Source of the DNA: CAWFXC01 sp963819735
GTDB taxonomy: Bacteria; Actinomycetota; Acidimicrobiia; IMCC26256; DASPTH01
Reading direction: 5' to 3'
NCBI GenBank assembly: GCA_963819735.1
Contig: CAWFXC010000001.1
Coordinates: forward strand, 310,001-374,000
DNA length: 64,000 nucleotides
Shown here: one piece after another, positions 9,224 to 17,648 of the stretch
How the letters are laid out: every line of letters starts with the position of its first letter
Numbering within the stretch: the first letter of the stretch is position 1
Made by a program: the position numbers and the translations under genes
The notes under the pieces: generated by a model
Seen by the model: the letters and a program-made list of their open reading frames with translations, nothing else
Told to the model about the DNA's origin: nothing
Databases searched by the model: none

Positions 9224-9388
9224 ATGCAAGACGATCCCCGATCAATGCTGCACTACGCCCTCGACGTGGTCGGCGGACTACTCCTCGCCCTCGTGTTCGT
9301 CGCCGGATCAGAAGTGTTGATCGTTCAGAGGCGCCAGCGAGTCGGTGGTCGAGCCTTGGCGTGTGGCCTTGATTTCGGGGCTGTTTGA
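9224..9388 (+). CDS. Short membrane-type peptide, possible sugar-transferase remnant
   Basis: A 54-residue frame with a hydrophobic helix (YALDVVGGLLLALVFVAG) followed by a basic stretch (VLIVQRRQRVGGR). The order resembles the N-terminal membrane anchor and the QRRVG motif of bacterial sugar transferases (undecaprenyl-phosphate glycosyl-1-phosphate transferases), with the middle deleted and the catalytic domain missing. There is only a weak ribosome site (GTGAAG). It may be a gene fossil or chance. Its end overlaps a 10-bp inverted repeat. Confidence 0.3.
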   Translation: MQDDPRSMLHYALDVVGGLLLALVFVAGSEVLIVQRRQRVGGRALACGLDFGAV

Positions 9389-9420
9389 CCCGTAGCATTA
9401 CGACAACACGAACAGCCCCG
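9376..9420. other. Inverted repeat, 10-bp arms
   Basis: CGGGGCTGTT at 9376-9385 is perfectly repeated in inverse as AACAGCCCCG at 9411-9420, with a 25-base loop. There is no T run, so an intrinsic terminator is doubtful. It could be a protein site or the decayed end of an element. Confidence 0.45.
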
Positions 9421-9837
9421 ATCGCAACCGAGCCGGGAGCCACTGCAGCTTCGGTCTCGCCGCGGCACCTTCGAATCGCTACCGGAGGAAACCGTGCGGA
9501 AGCGCTCCGCCGCGGCGTGCGTGCGCGCGGATTGAAGCCCGGCGAAACGTCGTCTCGCGAGCACGCCTCGGTCGCTCTCGCTGGCGGGGCAGCACGTTCG
9601 TCGCGTCACACCGACGCACCGGAAGTCCCGATCTAGCGCAGGTTCGGTGAGTCTCGCTTCCGATAACCGGGCAGAATCGGAAGTCAGCCATGGACATCCG
9701 ACCGTCCAGTTAGCGAATCAGCCCCGCCCAGCCGGCTCGGTGAGTTGCCGTAAGTCTCGGCGTGCGCTCGCGCCATGTGTATAACGCGTGTTGCGCGCAC
9801 CGAACTGCTCGCTCGGCGCCAGGCGGATCGGGCGATA
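9421..9837. other. Stretch without a supportable gene
   Basis: About 420 bases between the inverted repeat and the P-loop kinase gene. The open frames here give Arg/Ala-rich translations without recognisable motifs. It is a plausible leader region for the downstream plus-strand gene. Confidence 0.4.
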
Positions 9838-9879
9838 ATGCGGGCACCCGCGAAGCGCAGCGTGCGAGTGTGGATCGCT

Positions 9880-10358
9880 GTGAGCGAAGCCCGACTGATT
9901 CTGACCTGCGGATTGCCCGGGTCGGGCAAGACCACGCTCGCGCGCCAGCTAGCTACGAACCGGCGCGCCTTGCGCCTCACGCAGGACGAATGGCTGATCG
10001 CCCTCGGTTCCAACCCGTGGGACGCGGCGACCCGCGAGAAGGTCGACCACGAACTCTGGCGTCTCGCCCAAGACGTCCTGCGCCTCGGCGTGAACGTCGT
10101 CCTCGATTTCGGGCTCTGGGCGCGTGTCGAACGTGACGAAATGCGATCCGCCGCGCGTGGACTGGGTGTCGGCGTCGAACTGCACTACCTCGACGTGCCC
10201 CCGAGGAACTCTGGCGGCGAATCCAGGCCAGGAACTCGGCCCCACCCTGGAACAACTATCCGATTGGCAGGGTCGACCTGGACGGATGGCTACCCCTCTT
10301 TCAGGCGCCCGATGCTGCCGAGCTGGCGTTGTTCGACCCCCCGCCAGACTCAAGCTGA
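9880..10358 (+). pseudogene. AAA-family P-loop kinase (AAA_33/zeta-like), frameshifted in a C run
   Basis: The GTG at 9880 begins SEARLILTCGLPGSGKTTLA, with a Walker A motif. LRLTQDEWLIALG and NVVLDFGLWARVERDEM follow, as in small actinobacterial ATP-dependent kinases of the AAA_33 group that phosphorylate small molecules. After HYLDVP the frame is lost. A run of five C near 10200 should be six, and the neighbouring frame continues EELWRRIQARNSAPPWNNYP, then APDAAELALFD, ending at 10358. Joined length is about 159 residues, normal for the family. An ATG at 9838 is an alternative start. The homopolymer position suggests a sequencing error. The substrate is unknown. Confidence 0.72.
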
Positions 10359-10623
10359 GACAGTCGAGAGAGACTGCGAATGAGTTGGAGCATCCCGCTG
10401 CCAGCGGCACGCCCGAACTGCAACACACCCCTCGACGAACAAAAGAGGAATCGCTCGGCGCCCGAGCCGGCGCGACAGAACGCGTACGCCAGAACCGCCG
10501 ACGCGATGGCCGGCGCGACAGATGGACTCCCAGCGGTGCTGGCATCGCGGTGTCCGCTTGGTGCTGGAGTGCGTGTAGCTCAACTGTGTAGATCCCTGGC
10601 ACGAATCGCGAGGAGCAGTGTGA

Positions 10624-10664
10624 GTCCCGGACTTAGTCCCTGGACTAGTCCCGATGTTCGTCCC
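10624..10664 (+). repeat. Four GTCCC iterons at 12-bp spacing
   Basis: GTCCC occurs at 10624, 10636, 10648 and 10660, an exact 12-bp period, mostly preceded by TA or GA and followed by G or T. Such phasing is typical of protein-binding iterons (integrase arm sites, replication initiator or excisionase sites). A matching array in inverse orientation lies 0.9 kb to the right. Confidence 0.6.
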
Positions 10665-11519
10665 GGGCGGTCACGGGTTCCGTCAAAGGCTGATGCGCGC
10701 CCGTCCGGTTTCGCTGTAATCGTCCGCGACCCTGGGCTGTTAGGAAGAGTCGCTCTCCCGTCGTTCCCAGATCTCGACGGTCGCTTCCAGCTCGCCCTGG
10801 TCGCGCTTGGCGGCCAGTTCAGCTCGGGGTAGAGGCGGCTGCTCACCCGCGTCAGGAGCGCCGGGCTCCTCGCACGCTCCCTACACAGCTCGCGGCTCGG
10901 TCGGACCCGTTCTGGTCGATCCGCGGCCGGGTGTTCCGTAGCACGGTTCCGACTGAGCTCAGACGCCCATTTGCGAGTCCGTCTCATGCTCTTCGACGCC
11001 TTGCCGTCGACGAGGAACCTCGCAGCTCCGTCGACGGGTACGGCGGCGACGGGCAGCCGGGGTTGGTCCGTCGACGCGGTGCCCCCGTCGAGCAGCGAGA
11101 TTTTCCGGACGCGACGAAAGGACGGTGCACACTTGTGGTGATTCTCTGTGAAGCCGATCCTGAGTCCGGCGCTCTGAGTCCCTGATCGCGCGCGGCCCAA
11201 GGGCTTCCGTGGTCCGCCAAGCGCCTGAGGACCGGACCTGACTCCGACTCGCGTGAGCCGATCGTGCGGCTGCCGTCACGGACTGGTGACGCTCGGGTGT
11301 ATCCAGGACAGCGGGGTGACCCGGCGAACGGCGGCCGACGGGCCCAGCGGCGCGTGCCTACCGCCACCCGCCGGCCGCAACGCCCGTTCCTTCGATTGCC
11401 CGCTCGCTCACTGGCCTGTCGCGCCAGCCCGGACGTCGCCCGGAGGTCTCGGACGGCCGCGAGATCCAACCGGGAACGAGCTCGCCGGCGTTTGCCAGTT
11501 CCCGGGTCCCAAAACCAAC

Positions 11520-11550
11520 TCGGGACCAAGTTCGGGACGGACCTCGGGAC
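11520..11550 (-). repeat. Three TCGGGAC iterons at 12-bp spacing, inverse of the left array
   Basis: TCGGGAC occurs at 11520, 11532 and 11544, again with a 12-bp period. Read on the minus strand this is GTCCCGA, the same word as the array at 10624-10664. It lies about 70 bases upstream of the excisionase-like start, a position suited to autoregulation or to excisive recombination. Confidence 0.6.
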
Positions 11551-11617
11551 TGGGGCAGCGCAGGATCCGAGAAGGCGACTGCAACCACTCCGCCGAGCTC
11601 AGAAGGAGGAGACGATC

Positions 11618-11887
11618 GTGCAACGTCTGACTTTCACGACGACCGAAGCGGCGACCGTGTTGGGCATCTCGCGTACCAGCGCCTACGAGCTCGTCCGATC
11701 GGGAACGCTGCCCTCGCTTCGGCTCGGGCGACGCATCGTCATCACCAAGAACGCACTCGAGGGTCTCCTCGGCTGCGCGCTCCCGGCGCCCGACCAGCCG
11801 ACTGGTCCGCTCGAGGTCAATGCCGCCGTCACAGCTCCGCCGACCAGGCCTCGATCACCGCACCACTCACGGACCAGGCGACACTGA
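11618..11887 (+). CDS. Excisionase-like HTH DNA-binding protein
   Basis: An 89-residue protein. The GTG at 11618 has a strong AGGAGG site 8-9 bases upstream, so I prefer it over longer readings. Residues about 4-50 form a MerR/excisionase-type winged helix (TTTEAATVLGISRTSAYELV then LRLGRRIVITKNAL), the DNA-binding domain family excise/HTH_17. The C-terminus is Pro-rich and probably disordered. It converges on the integrase gene 18 bases downstream, so it likely serves as recombination directionality factor or repressor of the small element. Confidence 0.82.
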   Translation: MQRLTFTTTEAATVLGISRTSAYELVRSGTLPSLRLGRRIVITKNALEGLLGCALPAPDQPTGPLEVNAAVTAPPTRPRSPHHSRTRRH

Positions 11888-11905
11888 GTGCTCGAGCCGC
11901 TGCCC

Positions 11906-13027
11906 TCAGGGCTGGCCGTCACCGCCGGCCTCATCGAGAACTACTCGGTCCCCGTCGAGACTGTCGGCCAGGGACAACGCAAGCGCTTCGTCGGAGGCCT
12001 CAACCGCGTGGGCGTACACCCGCAGCGTCATCGCCGGGTTCGCGTGACCCAGGCGGCCGGCGACGGCCCTCACGTCATGCCCGCTCGAGATCGCCATCGT
12101 TGCCGTCCAGTGTCGAAGGTCGTGGAGGCGCCAGTGACTGTCGATTCCCGAGAGGTCCCGTGCGCGCTTCCACCACCACCCGATGCGGTCGGGATTTGCC
12201 GGCCCCTCATTCATCGAGAACATGTAGGGCGAGATCTGCCGGCGTTCCTTCCGAAGTTGCTCGATCTCGGTCAGGGTTCGCTCGTCGAGCCTGACGACGC
12301 GCGCATTGGCCGTCTTGGTCGGTGCGTCCTCGACAAGCGGTTCGTCGTCGCCCCGGATGATGCACGCGCTGCTGTCGACGGTGAGAGCACTGCTTGCGAC
12401 GTCGTCCCATCGGAGCGCCGCGAGCTCAGCTCGCCGCAGACCTGCGACCGACGCGATGCGAAGAGCAAGCGCCGCCGCGGGATCGATCAGGCGGGCAGCG
12501 TCGATCGCGGCTCGAACCTCGTCCGCACTCATCGCGGTGCGAGGAGCCCGCTTCGGCTGCCGCAGCCGAGCCTGAGCCGCGACGTTCACCCCTACCCAAT
12601 CCCACCGAACGGCCTGCGCAAGTGCGGCGCGCAGCGCGGCGTGCCGGCTCCGGATGGCCGATTCCCCCACGCCCTCCCTGCGCATCCGCGCGTGCCACCG
12701 CTCGACGTCGCTCACGCTGAGCCGCGCCACGTTGATGTCGCCGATCGGATCGGCGGCGACACGCGCGACGCGGCTGGCGTAGTCGCGACGGGACGCCTCG
12801 GCCCACACCGAGTCGTTCACCTCCCGCCATGCGGTCAGGACGTCGGCGACGGTTCGCCCGGCGGCATTCGAAGTGGGGCGGGATTCCAGCGCCGCCGCGG
12901 CGCGCTGAGCCTCGCGCTTCGTACCGCGAACCGTCTTGCTCACCTGGGTCGGGCGACCTTGTTCGTCGCGGCCGGTGAAGACGCGGATCTCCCAAACACC
13001 CGGCCGGCGCTGGCGCACTGTTGCCAC
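11906..13027 (-). CDS. Tyrosine-recombinase integrase
   Basis: A full-length 373-residue phage/ICE-type integrase. An N-terminal arm-binding region (residues 1-50, KTVRGTKREAQRAAAALE) is followed by a SAM-like core-binding domain (about 58-145) and the catalytic domain (165-345). Catalytic residues are Arg198 in AGLRRAEL, His302-x-x-Arg305 in LHDLRHWTAT, His328 in GRLGHANP and the nucleophile Tyr338 in RVYAHAVE, so the enzyme looks active. It integrates and, with an excisionase, excises a mobile element. It lies only 73 bases from the acyl-CoA dehydrogenase stop. No attachment repeat or tRNA target was found, so the element boundaries are unknown. Confidence 0.95.
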   Translation of the reverse strand: MATVRQRRPGVWEIRVFTGRDEQGRPTQVSKTVRGTKREAQRAAAALESRPTSNAAGRTVADVLTAWREVNDSVWAEASRRDYASRVARVAADPIGDINVARLSVSDVERWHARMRREGVGESAIRSRHAALRAALAQAVRWDWVGVNVAAQARLRQPKRAPRTAMSADEVRAAIDAARLIDPAAALALRIASVAGLRRAELAALRWDDVASSALTVDSSACIIRGDDEPLVEDAPTKTANARVVRLDERTLTEIEQLRKERRQISPYMFSMNEGPANPDRIGWWWKRARDLSGIDSHWRLHDLRHWTATMAISSGHDVRAVAGRLGHANPAMTLRVYAHAVEASDEALALSLADSLDGDRVVLDEAGGDGQP

Positions 13028-13100
13028 GGCGAGACCGTAGCAGTTGTAGGGATGAGTAGGGATACGACCCGAAATTCGGAGTTCAGGACGGACCCCAAAA

Positions 13101-14315
13101 TCAGCGGATGTGCAGGCCAGATATGGCTCGTGCGATCACCAGGCGCTGGATCTCGCTGGTGCCTTCGAAGATCGTGTAGATCTTGGCGTCACGGTGCCAA
13201 CGCTCGACCGGGTACTCGCGGACGTAGCCGTACCCACCGAGGATCTGGATCGCCTCCTCGGTGACGCGCACGGCCGTCTCCCCCGCCTTCAGCTTGCTCA
13301 TCGAGCCTTCACCGCTGGTGAACTCCTTGCCGGTGTGCCCCATCCACGCGGCGCGCCACACGAGGAGGCGCGACGCGTCGATCTCCGTCTTCATGTCGAC
13401 GAGCTTGAACGCGATGGCCTGGTTCTCGATGATCGGACGCCCGAACTGCACGCGCTCCTTGGCGTAGTCGAGCGCGTACTCATACGCCGCGCGCGCGATG
13501 CCGATGGCCTGCGCACCGACGAGCGGACGCGTCGCCTCGAACGTGGCGAGCGCGGCCTGGTGCCGGCTGCTCACACCTTCACGCGCGCGGGCGAGCCGTT
13601 CGTCGAGCTTCTCCTTCCCGCCGAGCAGGCACGCACCGGGGATACGCACGTCGTCGAGCACCACTTCCGCGGTGTGGCTGGCGCGGATGCCGTGCTTCTT
13701 GAACTTCTGTCCCATGGTCAACCCGGGAGTGCCGGGGGGCACGACGAAGCTCGCCTGCCCGCGCCCGCGCAGCTCCGGATCGACCGACGCCACCACCACG
13801 TGGATGTCGGCGATGCCGCCATTCGTGATCCACGTCTTGGTGCCGTTCAGCGCCCACTCGTCTTTCGCTTCGTCGTAGACCGCGCGCGTGCGCAACGAGC
13901 TGACGTCGCTTCCCGCATCGGGCTCGGTCACACAGAACGCGCCGAGCTGGACCTTCTCGGGGGTGCCGTAGCACTGCGGGACCCACTCGCCGACCTGCGC
14001 GGGCGTGCCGTTGGCGATGATGCCCGACACCGCGAGCGTGCTCCCGAAGATGGCGAGCGCGATGCCGGCATCGCCCCAACACATCTCCTCGCTCACGATC
14101 GGCCACGTGAGTCCGGTGGGGTCGGCGATCGCGTTGGCGCCGAACTCCATGGAGTACAGCCCGATCTTGGCCGCCTCCTCGATGATCGGCCACGGCGTCT
14201 CCTCCCGCTCGTCCCACTCGTGGGCCGCGGGGCGGATGACGTCCTCGGCGAAGTCGTGGACCCACTTCTGGATCTGGGTCTGGTCCTCGTTGAGCTCGAG
14301 CGAGAAATCGGCCAC
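13101..14315 (-). CDS. Acyl-CoA dehydrogenase
   Basis: A 404-residue flavoprotein that oxidises acyl-CoA thioesters to enoyl-CoA. The GTG at 14315 has AGGAG 8 bases upstream; the frame is open for another 1 kb but that part is not protein-like. The N-terminal helical domain (about 1-130) is followed by the FAD-binding middle domain (AFCVTEPDAGSDVSSL; WITNGGIADI) and the C-terminal domain with ILGGYGYVREYPVERWHRD and IFEGTSEIQR. The Glu in FEGTSEIQ is the catalytic base of the short/medium-chain type. A perfect palindrome lies 55 bases upstream of the start, so local TetR-type control is likely. Confidence 0.95.
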   Translation of the reverse strand: MADFSLELNEDQTQIQKWVHDFAEDVIRPAAHEWDEREETPWPIIEEAAKIGLYSMEFGANAIADPTGLTWPIVSEEMCWGDAGIALAIFGSTLAVSGIIANGTPAQVGEWVPQCYGTPEKVQLGAFCVTEPDAGSDVSSLRTRAVYDEAKDEWALNGTKTWITNGGIADIHVVVASVDPELRGRGQASFVVPPGTPGLTMGQKFKKHGIRASHTAEVVLDDVRIPGACLLGGKEKLDERLARAREGVSSRHQAALATFEATRPLVGAQAIGIARAAYEYALDYAKERVQFGRPIIENQAIAFKLVDMKTEIDASRLLVWRAAWMGHTGKEFTSGEGSMSKLKAGETAVRVTEEAIQILGGYGYVREYPVERWHRDAKIYTIFEGTSEIQRLVIARAISGLHIR

Positions 14316-14369
14316 TGCAGGCTCCTGTTCGGTCCGGGGAGCAGACGCGATCACCCGGCGCGGAAAACC

Positions 14370-14393
14370 GTAAGTTACTACTCGGTAACTTAC
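14370..14393. promoter_or_regulatory. Palindromic operator upstream of the acyl-CoA dehydrogenase gene
   Basis: GTAAGTTAC at 14370-14378 and GTAACTTAC at 14385-14393 are perfect inverse repeats separated by six bases. The AT-rich core stands out in this GC-rich DNA. The geometry fits a TetR-family dimer site, and fatty-acid catabolic genes in actinobacteria are often under TetR regulators. No regulator gene is adjacent. Confidence 0.6.
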
Positions 14394-14518
14394 CACCCCG
14401 CGCGGGCGGCCGCGACCAGGGCGCGGACGCGGACGCGGGGAGGCCCGCCGGTTGGGGAACCGACGGGCATCCCGATGGGGCCGAGCGATTGAGGGCGGGA
14501 CGCTCGGCCCCACCACGG

Positions 14519-14971
14519 TCAGCTCGCGGGCTGAGCCGCCTGACCGAAGTGACGGTTGACGATCGTGTTCACGCGGTCCGGCACCTTCGACTTGATGGTC
14601 GCCCCGCGCTCGGCGGTGATCGTCTTGTTCGCGACCAGTTGGTCGACCTTGGCGTCGGCCGCAGTGACCAGCGCGGTCACCACCGCCTGTGGGTCCTTGC
14701 CCAGCGACGTGGCGTACTCGCTGATGCTCTTGCCGCTCTTCAGCGCGGCCCTGAGATCGGCCCTCGTCACCCCGAGGGTGGTGATCATGATCTTCACGCC
14801 GGCGCGTCGGATCTCCCTGCGGATCACGGGGTGACGCTTCACGGCCGGCGCGGTGGCGGCCACGGTGCCGGAGCCGGTGCCGGTGCTGTCGGCGGCGAAC
14901 GCCATTCCTGCGGTACCGACGGTGATGGCGCCGGCCAGCGCAACCACGGCAACGAGCTTCTGCATCTTCAT
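14519..14971 (-). CDS. Secreted actinobacterial protein with signal peptide
   Basis: A 150-residue protein. The ATG at 14971 is preceded by GAGAGGA and begins a clear Sec signal peptide (MKMQKLVAVVALAGAITVG) ending near GMAFA-AD. The mature part has a Thr/Ala-rich linker and helical segments typical of small actinobacterial exported proteins: TLGVTRADLRAALKSGKSIS, SLGKDPQAVVTALV and a repeat with ANKTITAERGATIKSK. These resemble repeats of LGV(T/S)xxxLxxALxxGKS(I/L)AxxA found in many secreted hypothetical proteins. The function is unknown. Confidence 0.8.
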   Translation of the reverse strand: MKMQKLVAVVALAGAITVGTAGMAFAADSTGTGSGTVAATAPAVKRHPVIRREIRRAGVKIMITTLGVTRADLRAALKSGKSISEYATSLGKDPQAVVTALVTAADAKVDQLVANKTITAERGATIKSKVPDRVNTIVNRHFGQAAQPAS

Positions 14972-15120
14972 GATCGGTCCTCTCGCTTCTGCCCGGTCGG
15001 GCCTTGATGCTCCGAGCCGAGGGGTTCGGCTCATGTCCTAGAGGTAACCGCCGGAACGTCAGGGATTTGTGATCTGTCCGGCAGCGGCCGACCAAGGCAT
15101 CGCGGTAGCGTCCGCGGATC

Positions 15121-15882
15121 ATGAGTACCACCGACGCAGTCACCGTGGACGTCGCGAACTTCGTCGCCACGGTCGAGATCCATCGCCCACCGCACAACTG
15201 GTTCGACATGCCGGTGATCACCGCACTCGCCGAGTCGGTGCTCGGCCTCGATGACGACCCCGCCTGTCGCGCCATCGTGCTGTGCTCGGAAGGCAAGAAC
15301 TTCTGCGCCGGCGCCGACCTCAGCGGGAGCGATCTCATCGAGAGCACCGCATCGCTCTACGACGAAGCGGTGCGACTGTTCTCCAACCGCAAGCCGATCG
15401 TGGCCGCGGTGCAGGGCGCCGCGGTCGGGGGTGGCCTCGGGCTCTCGTTGGCGGCCGACTTCCGGGTGGCAACCCCGCAGACCCGCTTCAGCTGCAACTT
15501 CGCCAAGCTCGGCTTCCACCAGGGTTTCGGCATCTCGGTGACGCTGCCCGCCGTGATCGGTCAGCAGCGGGCGTGGGAGCTCATGTACACCGGCGGCGAG
15601 GTACGCGGTGACGAGGCGCTGCGCATCGGGTTGGCCGACCGCGTGGTGCCACTCGAAGAATTGCGGGTGGGCGCGCACGCGTTCGCGGCCGAGATCGCCG
15701 CCGCCGGCCCGCTCGCGGTGCTCTCGATCCGCGAGACCATGCGGGGCGATCTCGCCGATCGGGTGCGGGCGGCGACGGCACGCGAGCACACCGAGCAACA
15801 GCGGCTCCGCGAGACCGACGACTTCCGCGAGGGAGTCGCCGCGACCTCCGAGCGGCGTCCGCCCGAGTTCACCGGACGCTAG
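15121..15882 (+). CDS. Enoyl-CoA hydratase/isomerase family protein
   Basis: A 253-residue crotonase-fold protein. Family motifs are GKNFCAGADLS (first oxyanion-hole strand) and GAAVGGGLGLSLAADFRVA (second). The residue region that carries the catalytic Glu reads FAKLGFHQGFG, so the usual Glu pair is not evident and the exact reaction is uncertain. It probably acts on enoyl-CoA intermediates in the cytoplasm. It heads a tight five-gene operon; the APH-like gene starts 10 bases after its stop. Confidence 0.9.
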   Translation: MSTTDAVTVDVANFVATVEIHRPPHNWFDMPVITALAESVLGLDDDPACRAIVLCSEGKNFCAGADLSGSDLIESTASLYDEAVRLFSNRKPIVAAVQGAAVGGGLGLSLAADFRVATPQTRFSCNFAKLGFHQGFGISVTLPAVIGQQRAWELMYTGGEVRGDEALRIGLADRVVPLEELRVGAHAFAAEIAAAGPLAVLSIRETMRGDLADRVRAATAREHTEQQRLRETDDFREGVAATSERRPPEFTGR

Positions 15883-15892
15883 GGACGCGCCA

Positions 15893-16930
15893 GTGGACGC
15901 GGCACCCACCGGCATCGATCTCGACGCGTTCGCCGCGTGGGCCGCGGACGCGCTGCCGTCGTACACCGCGCCGTTCGCTGCGCAGGTGATCACCGGCGGC
16001 CAGTCGAACATCACCGCGCGGATGACCGACGCCGACGGGCAGCAGTTCGTGCTGCGCCGACCACCCTTGCACGGGGTACTCCCCACCGCGCACGATATGG
16101 GACGCGAGCACCGCATCATCCATGCGCTCGGACCGACCCCGGTCCCCGTCCCGCACGCGATGGCCAACTGCCCCGACCCCGACGTCATCGGTGCGCCGTT
16201 CTACGTGATGTCGTACGTGGCGGGCATCGTGCTGAACGACACCGACACCTCCTTGACCCTCGACGAAACGGCGCGCCGCGCCGCCGGCGAGTCACTCGTC
16301 GACGCGCTGGTCGCGCTGCACGCGGTCGATGTCGACGCCGTCGGCCTCGGCGACCTCGCCCGCCGCGACGAACTGGTCCGCCGTCAACTGAAGCGGTGGC
16401 ACGCGCAGTTCGAGGCCAGCCGCACGCGCGACATCCCCGCCGTCGACCGCGTGCACGCCCGGCTCGCGGAGCACATCCCGGAGCAGCACGAGAGCACCGT
16501 GGTGCACGGCGACTTCCGGTTGGGCAACTGCGTCGTCGACGACCGCGGCACCATCCAGGCGGTGCTCGACTGGGAGATCTGCACGCTGGGCGACCCGCGC
16601 GCCGATCTCGGGTACGTGCTCGCGACCTGGGCCGAAGCCGGCGATCCCCTCGTGAGCGACGCCCACAACCCGACCCTCGCACCGGGGTTCCGGACCCGGG
16701 CGGAGCTCCTCGCCCGCTACACGGAACGGTCGGGTCGCGACACCACCGACGTCGACTACTTCGTCGCGTTCTCCTACTGGCGTCTCGCGTGCATCATCGA
16801 GGGGGTCCTCGCCCGGATCCTGTCGGGGGCGCGTGGGGGTGACCCCAGCGACGCGGTCAAGGCGGAGGAGTTCCGCGGCCGAGTGGACAGTTGCGCCCGC
16901 CTCGCGGAGGAATACGCTGCGAGTCTCTGA
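15893..16930 (+). CDS. APH/ACAD10-like phosphotransferase
   Basis: A 345-residue kinase-fold protein of the aminoglycoside phosphotransferase superfamily, the group linked to acyl-CoA dehydrogenases in actinobacteria (ACAD10/11-type). The GTG at 15893 gives the normal family start. Visible motifs are GGQSNITARM (nucleotide loop), FYVMSYVAG (hinge), the Brenner motif VVHGDFRLGN (catalytic Asp) and VLDWEICTLGDP (metal-binding Asp). In ACAD10/11 this domain phosphorylates 4-hydroxyacyl-CoA. That role fits the CoA-metabolism context but is inference. It is not evidence of antibiotic resistance. Confidence 0.88.
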   Translation: MDAAPTGIDLDAFAAWAADALPSYTAPFAAQVITGGQSNITARMTDADGQQFVLRRPPLHGVLPTAHDMGREHRIIHALGPTPVPVPHAMANCPDPDVIGAPFYVMSYVAGIVLNDTDTSLTLDETARRAAGESLVDALVALHAVDVDAVGLGDLARRDELVRRQLKRWHAQFEASRTRDIPAVDRVHARLAEHIPEQHESTVVHGDFRLGNCVVDDRGTIQAVLDWEICTLGDPRADLGYVLATWAEAGDPLVSDAHNPTLAPGFRTRAELLARYTERSGRDTTDVDYFVAFSYWRLACIIEGVLARILSGARGGDPSDAVKAEEFRGRVDSCARLAEEYAASL

Positions 16931-16955
16931 TCTCAGTGTTCGAGGGGAGAGCACC

Positions 16956-17354
16956 GTGTCCACTCCTGCTCCGGCCATCACCGTTGCCGGCTACAGCCAC
17001 GTCGCGCTGATGGTCGACGATCTCGACGCCGCCATGGACTTCTACTGCGGCACGCTCGGCTTCGAGCCACTCCCCCGTCCCGACTTCGGGCCGGGCGCCT
17101 GGCTCCAGAAGGGTGTGGCGCAGGTCCACCTCGGAGTGGTCGACGAGATGTCGGCACCGTCCGGGTTCCCCCACATCGCGTTGCACATCCCGCGCGCCGA
17201 CTACGCCGACACGATGGCCGCACTCGAGGCTCGGGGCGTGCCGTTCGTGATGGAGCCCCGATCGCGCGAAGACTTCGGCAAACCGGTATGGGCCGCGTTC
17301 ATCAAGGACCCGGCCGGCAACGTGATCGAGCTGACCGACGTCGACCCCACCTGA
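16956..17354 (+). CDS. VOC/glyoxalase-fold protein
   Basis: A 132-residue protein with two beta-alpha-beta-beta-beta modules. The GTG at 16956 follows GAGGGGAGAG. Candidate metal ligands are His in AGYSHVAL, His in GFPHIALHIP and Glu in GNVIELTDVD. The family includes glyoxalases, epimerases such as methylmalonyl-CoA epimerase, dioxygenases and binding proteins. The short length and operon with CoA enzymes would suit an isomerase, but the substrate cannot be assigned. It lies 25 bases after the APH-like gene. Confidence 0.88.
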   Translation: MSTPAPAITVAGYSHVALMVDDLDAAMDFYCGTLGFEPLPRPDFGPGAWLQKGVAQVHLGVVDEMSAPSGFPHIALHIPRADYADTMAALEARGVPFVMEPRSREDFGKPVWAAFIKDPAGNVIELTDVDPT

Positions 17355-17366
17355 ACGGCGAGCACC

Positions 17367-17633
17367 ATGCCTGACCCCTGCACCCATCTCCACCTGATCC
17401 GCGACGTCACGCCGAGCGCGCAGGGATGCGAAGACTGCCTGCGCATCGGCGACACGTGGGTCCACCTCCGGCTCTGCCTCATCTGCGGCCACGTCGGTTG
17501 CTGCGACCAGTCCAAGAACAAGCACGCCACCGCGCACTTCCATGCGGAGGGGCACCCGATCATCCAGTCGTTCCAACCGGGCGAGGACTGGCTGTGGTGC
17601 TACGTCGACGAAGTGATGATGGAGCCGGCCTGA
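17367..17633 (+). CDS. UBP-type zinc finger protein
   Basis: An 88-residue protein that is almost entirely one ZnF-UBP domain. Ligand pattern: CTHLHLI near the N-terminus, GCEDCLR, LCLICGHVGCCD, then KHATAHFHAEGHPI, ending in WLWCYVDE. In eukaryotes the domain binds the C-terminal Gly-Gly of ubiquitin. Bacterial versions are short, widespread in actinobacteria and of unknown function. It lies 12 bases after the glyoxalase-fold gene and 15 bases before the substrate-binding protein gene. Confidence 0.9.
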   Translation: MPDPCTHLHLIRDVTPSAQGCEDCLRIGDTWVHLRLCLICGHVGCCDQSKNKHATAHFHAEGHPIIQSFQPGEDWLWCYVDEVMMEPA

Positions 17634-17648
17634 GCCGGGGAACCTGAC

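Larger units (their letters stand above)
10359..11617. other. 1.26-kb gene-poor stretch with repeat arrays, part of an integrated element
   Basis: Frames on both strands are open because of high GC, but the translations are Arg/Ser/Pro-rich with no recognisable domain. The stretch carries two arrays of 12-bp-spaced GTCCC/GGGAC repeats in opposite orientation (listed separately) and ends at the excisionase-like gene. It may hold decayed cargo or attachment and regulatory DNA of the element that encodes the integrase. Confidence 0.5.

Noticed and set aside
10567..10610. tRNA-like D-arm sequence (GTGTAGCTCAACTG) left of the integrase element
   Set aside because: No matching acceptor stem, anticodon arm or TTCGA loop follows, so it is not a tRNA gene. 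A degenerate attachment remnant cannot be shown.
13101..15347. 748-residue open frame suggesting a fused dehydrogenase
   Set aside because: Only the last 404 residues are conserved; the upstream part is Arg-rich antisense of a secreted-protein gene, and GTG 14315 has a good ribosome site.
15893..16930. Antibiotic-resistance aminoglycoside phosphotransferase
   Set aside because: Context and motifs match the ACAD10/11-associated group of CoA metabolism, not resistance enzymes.
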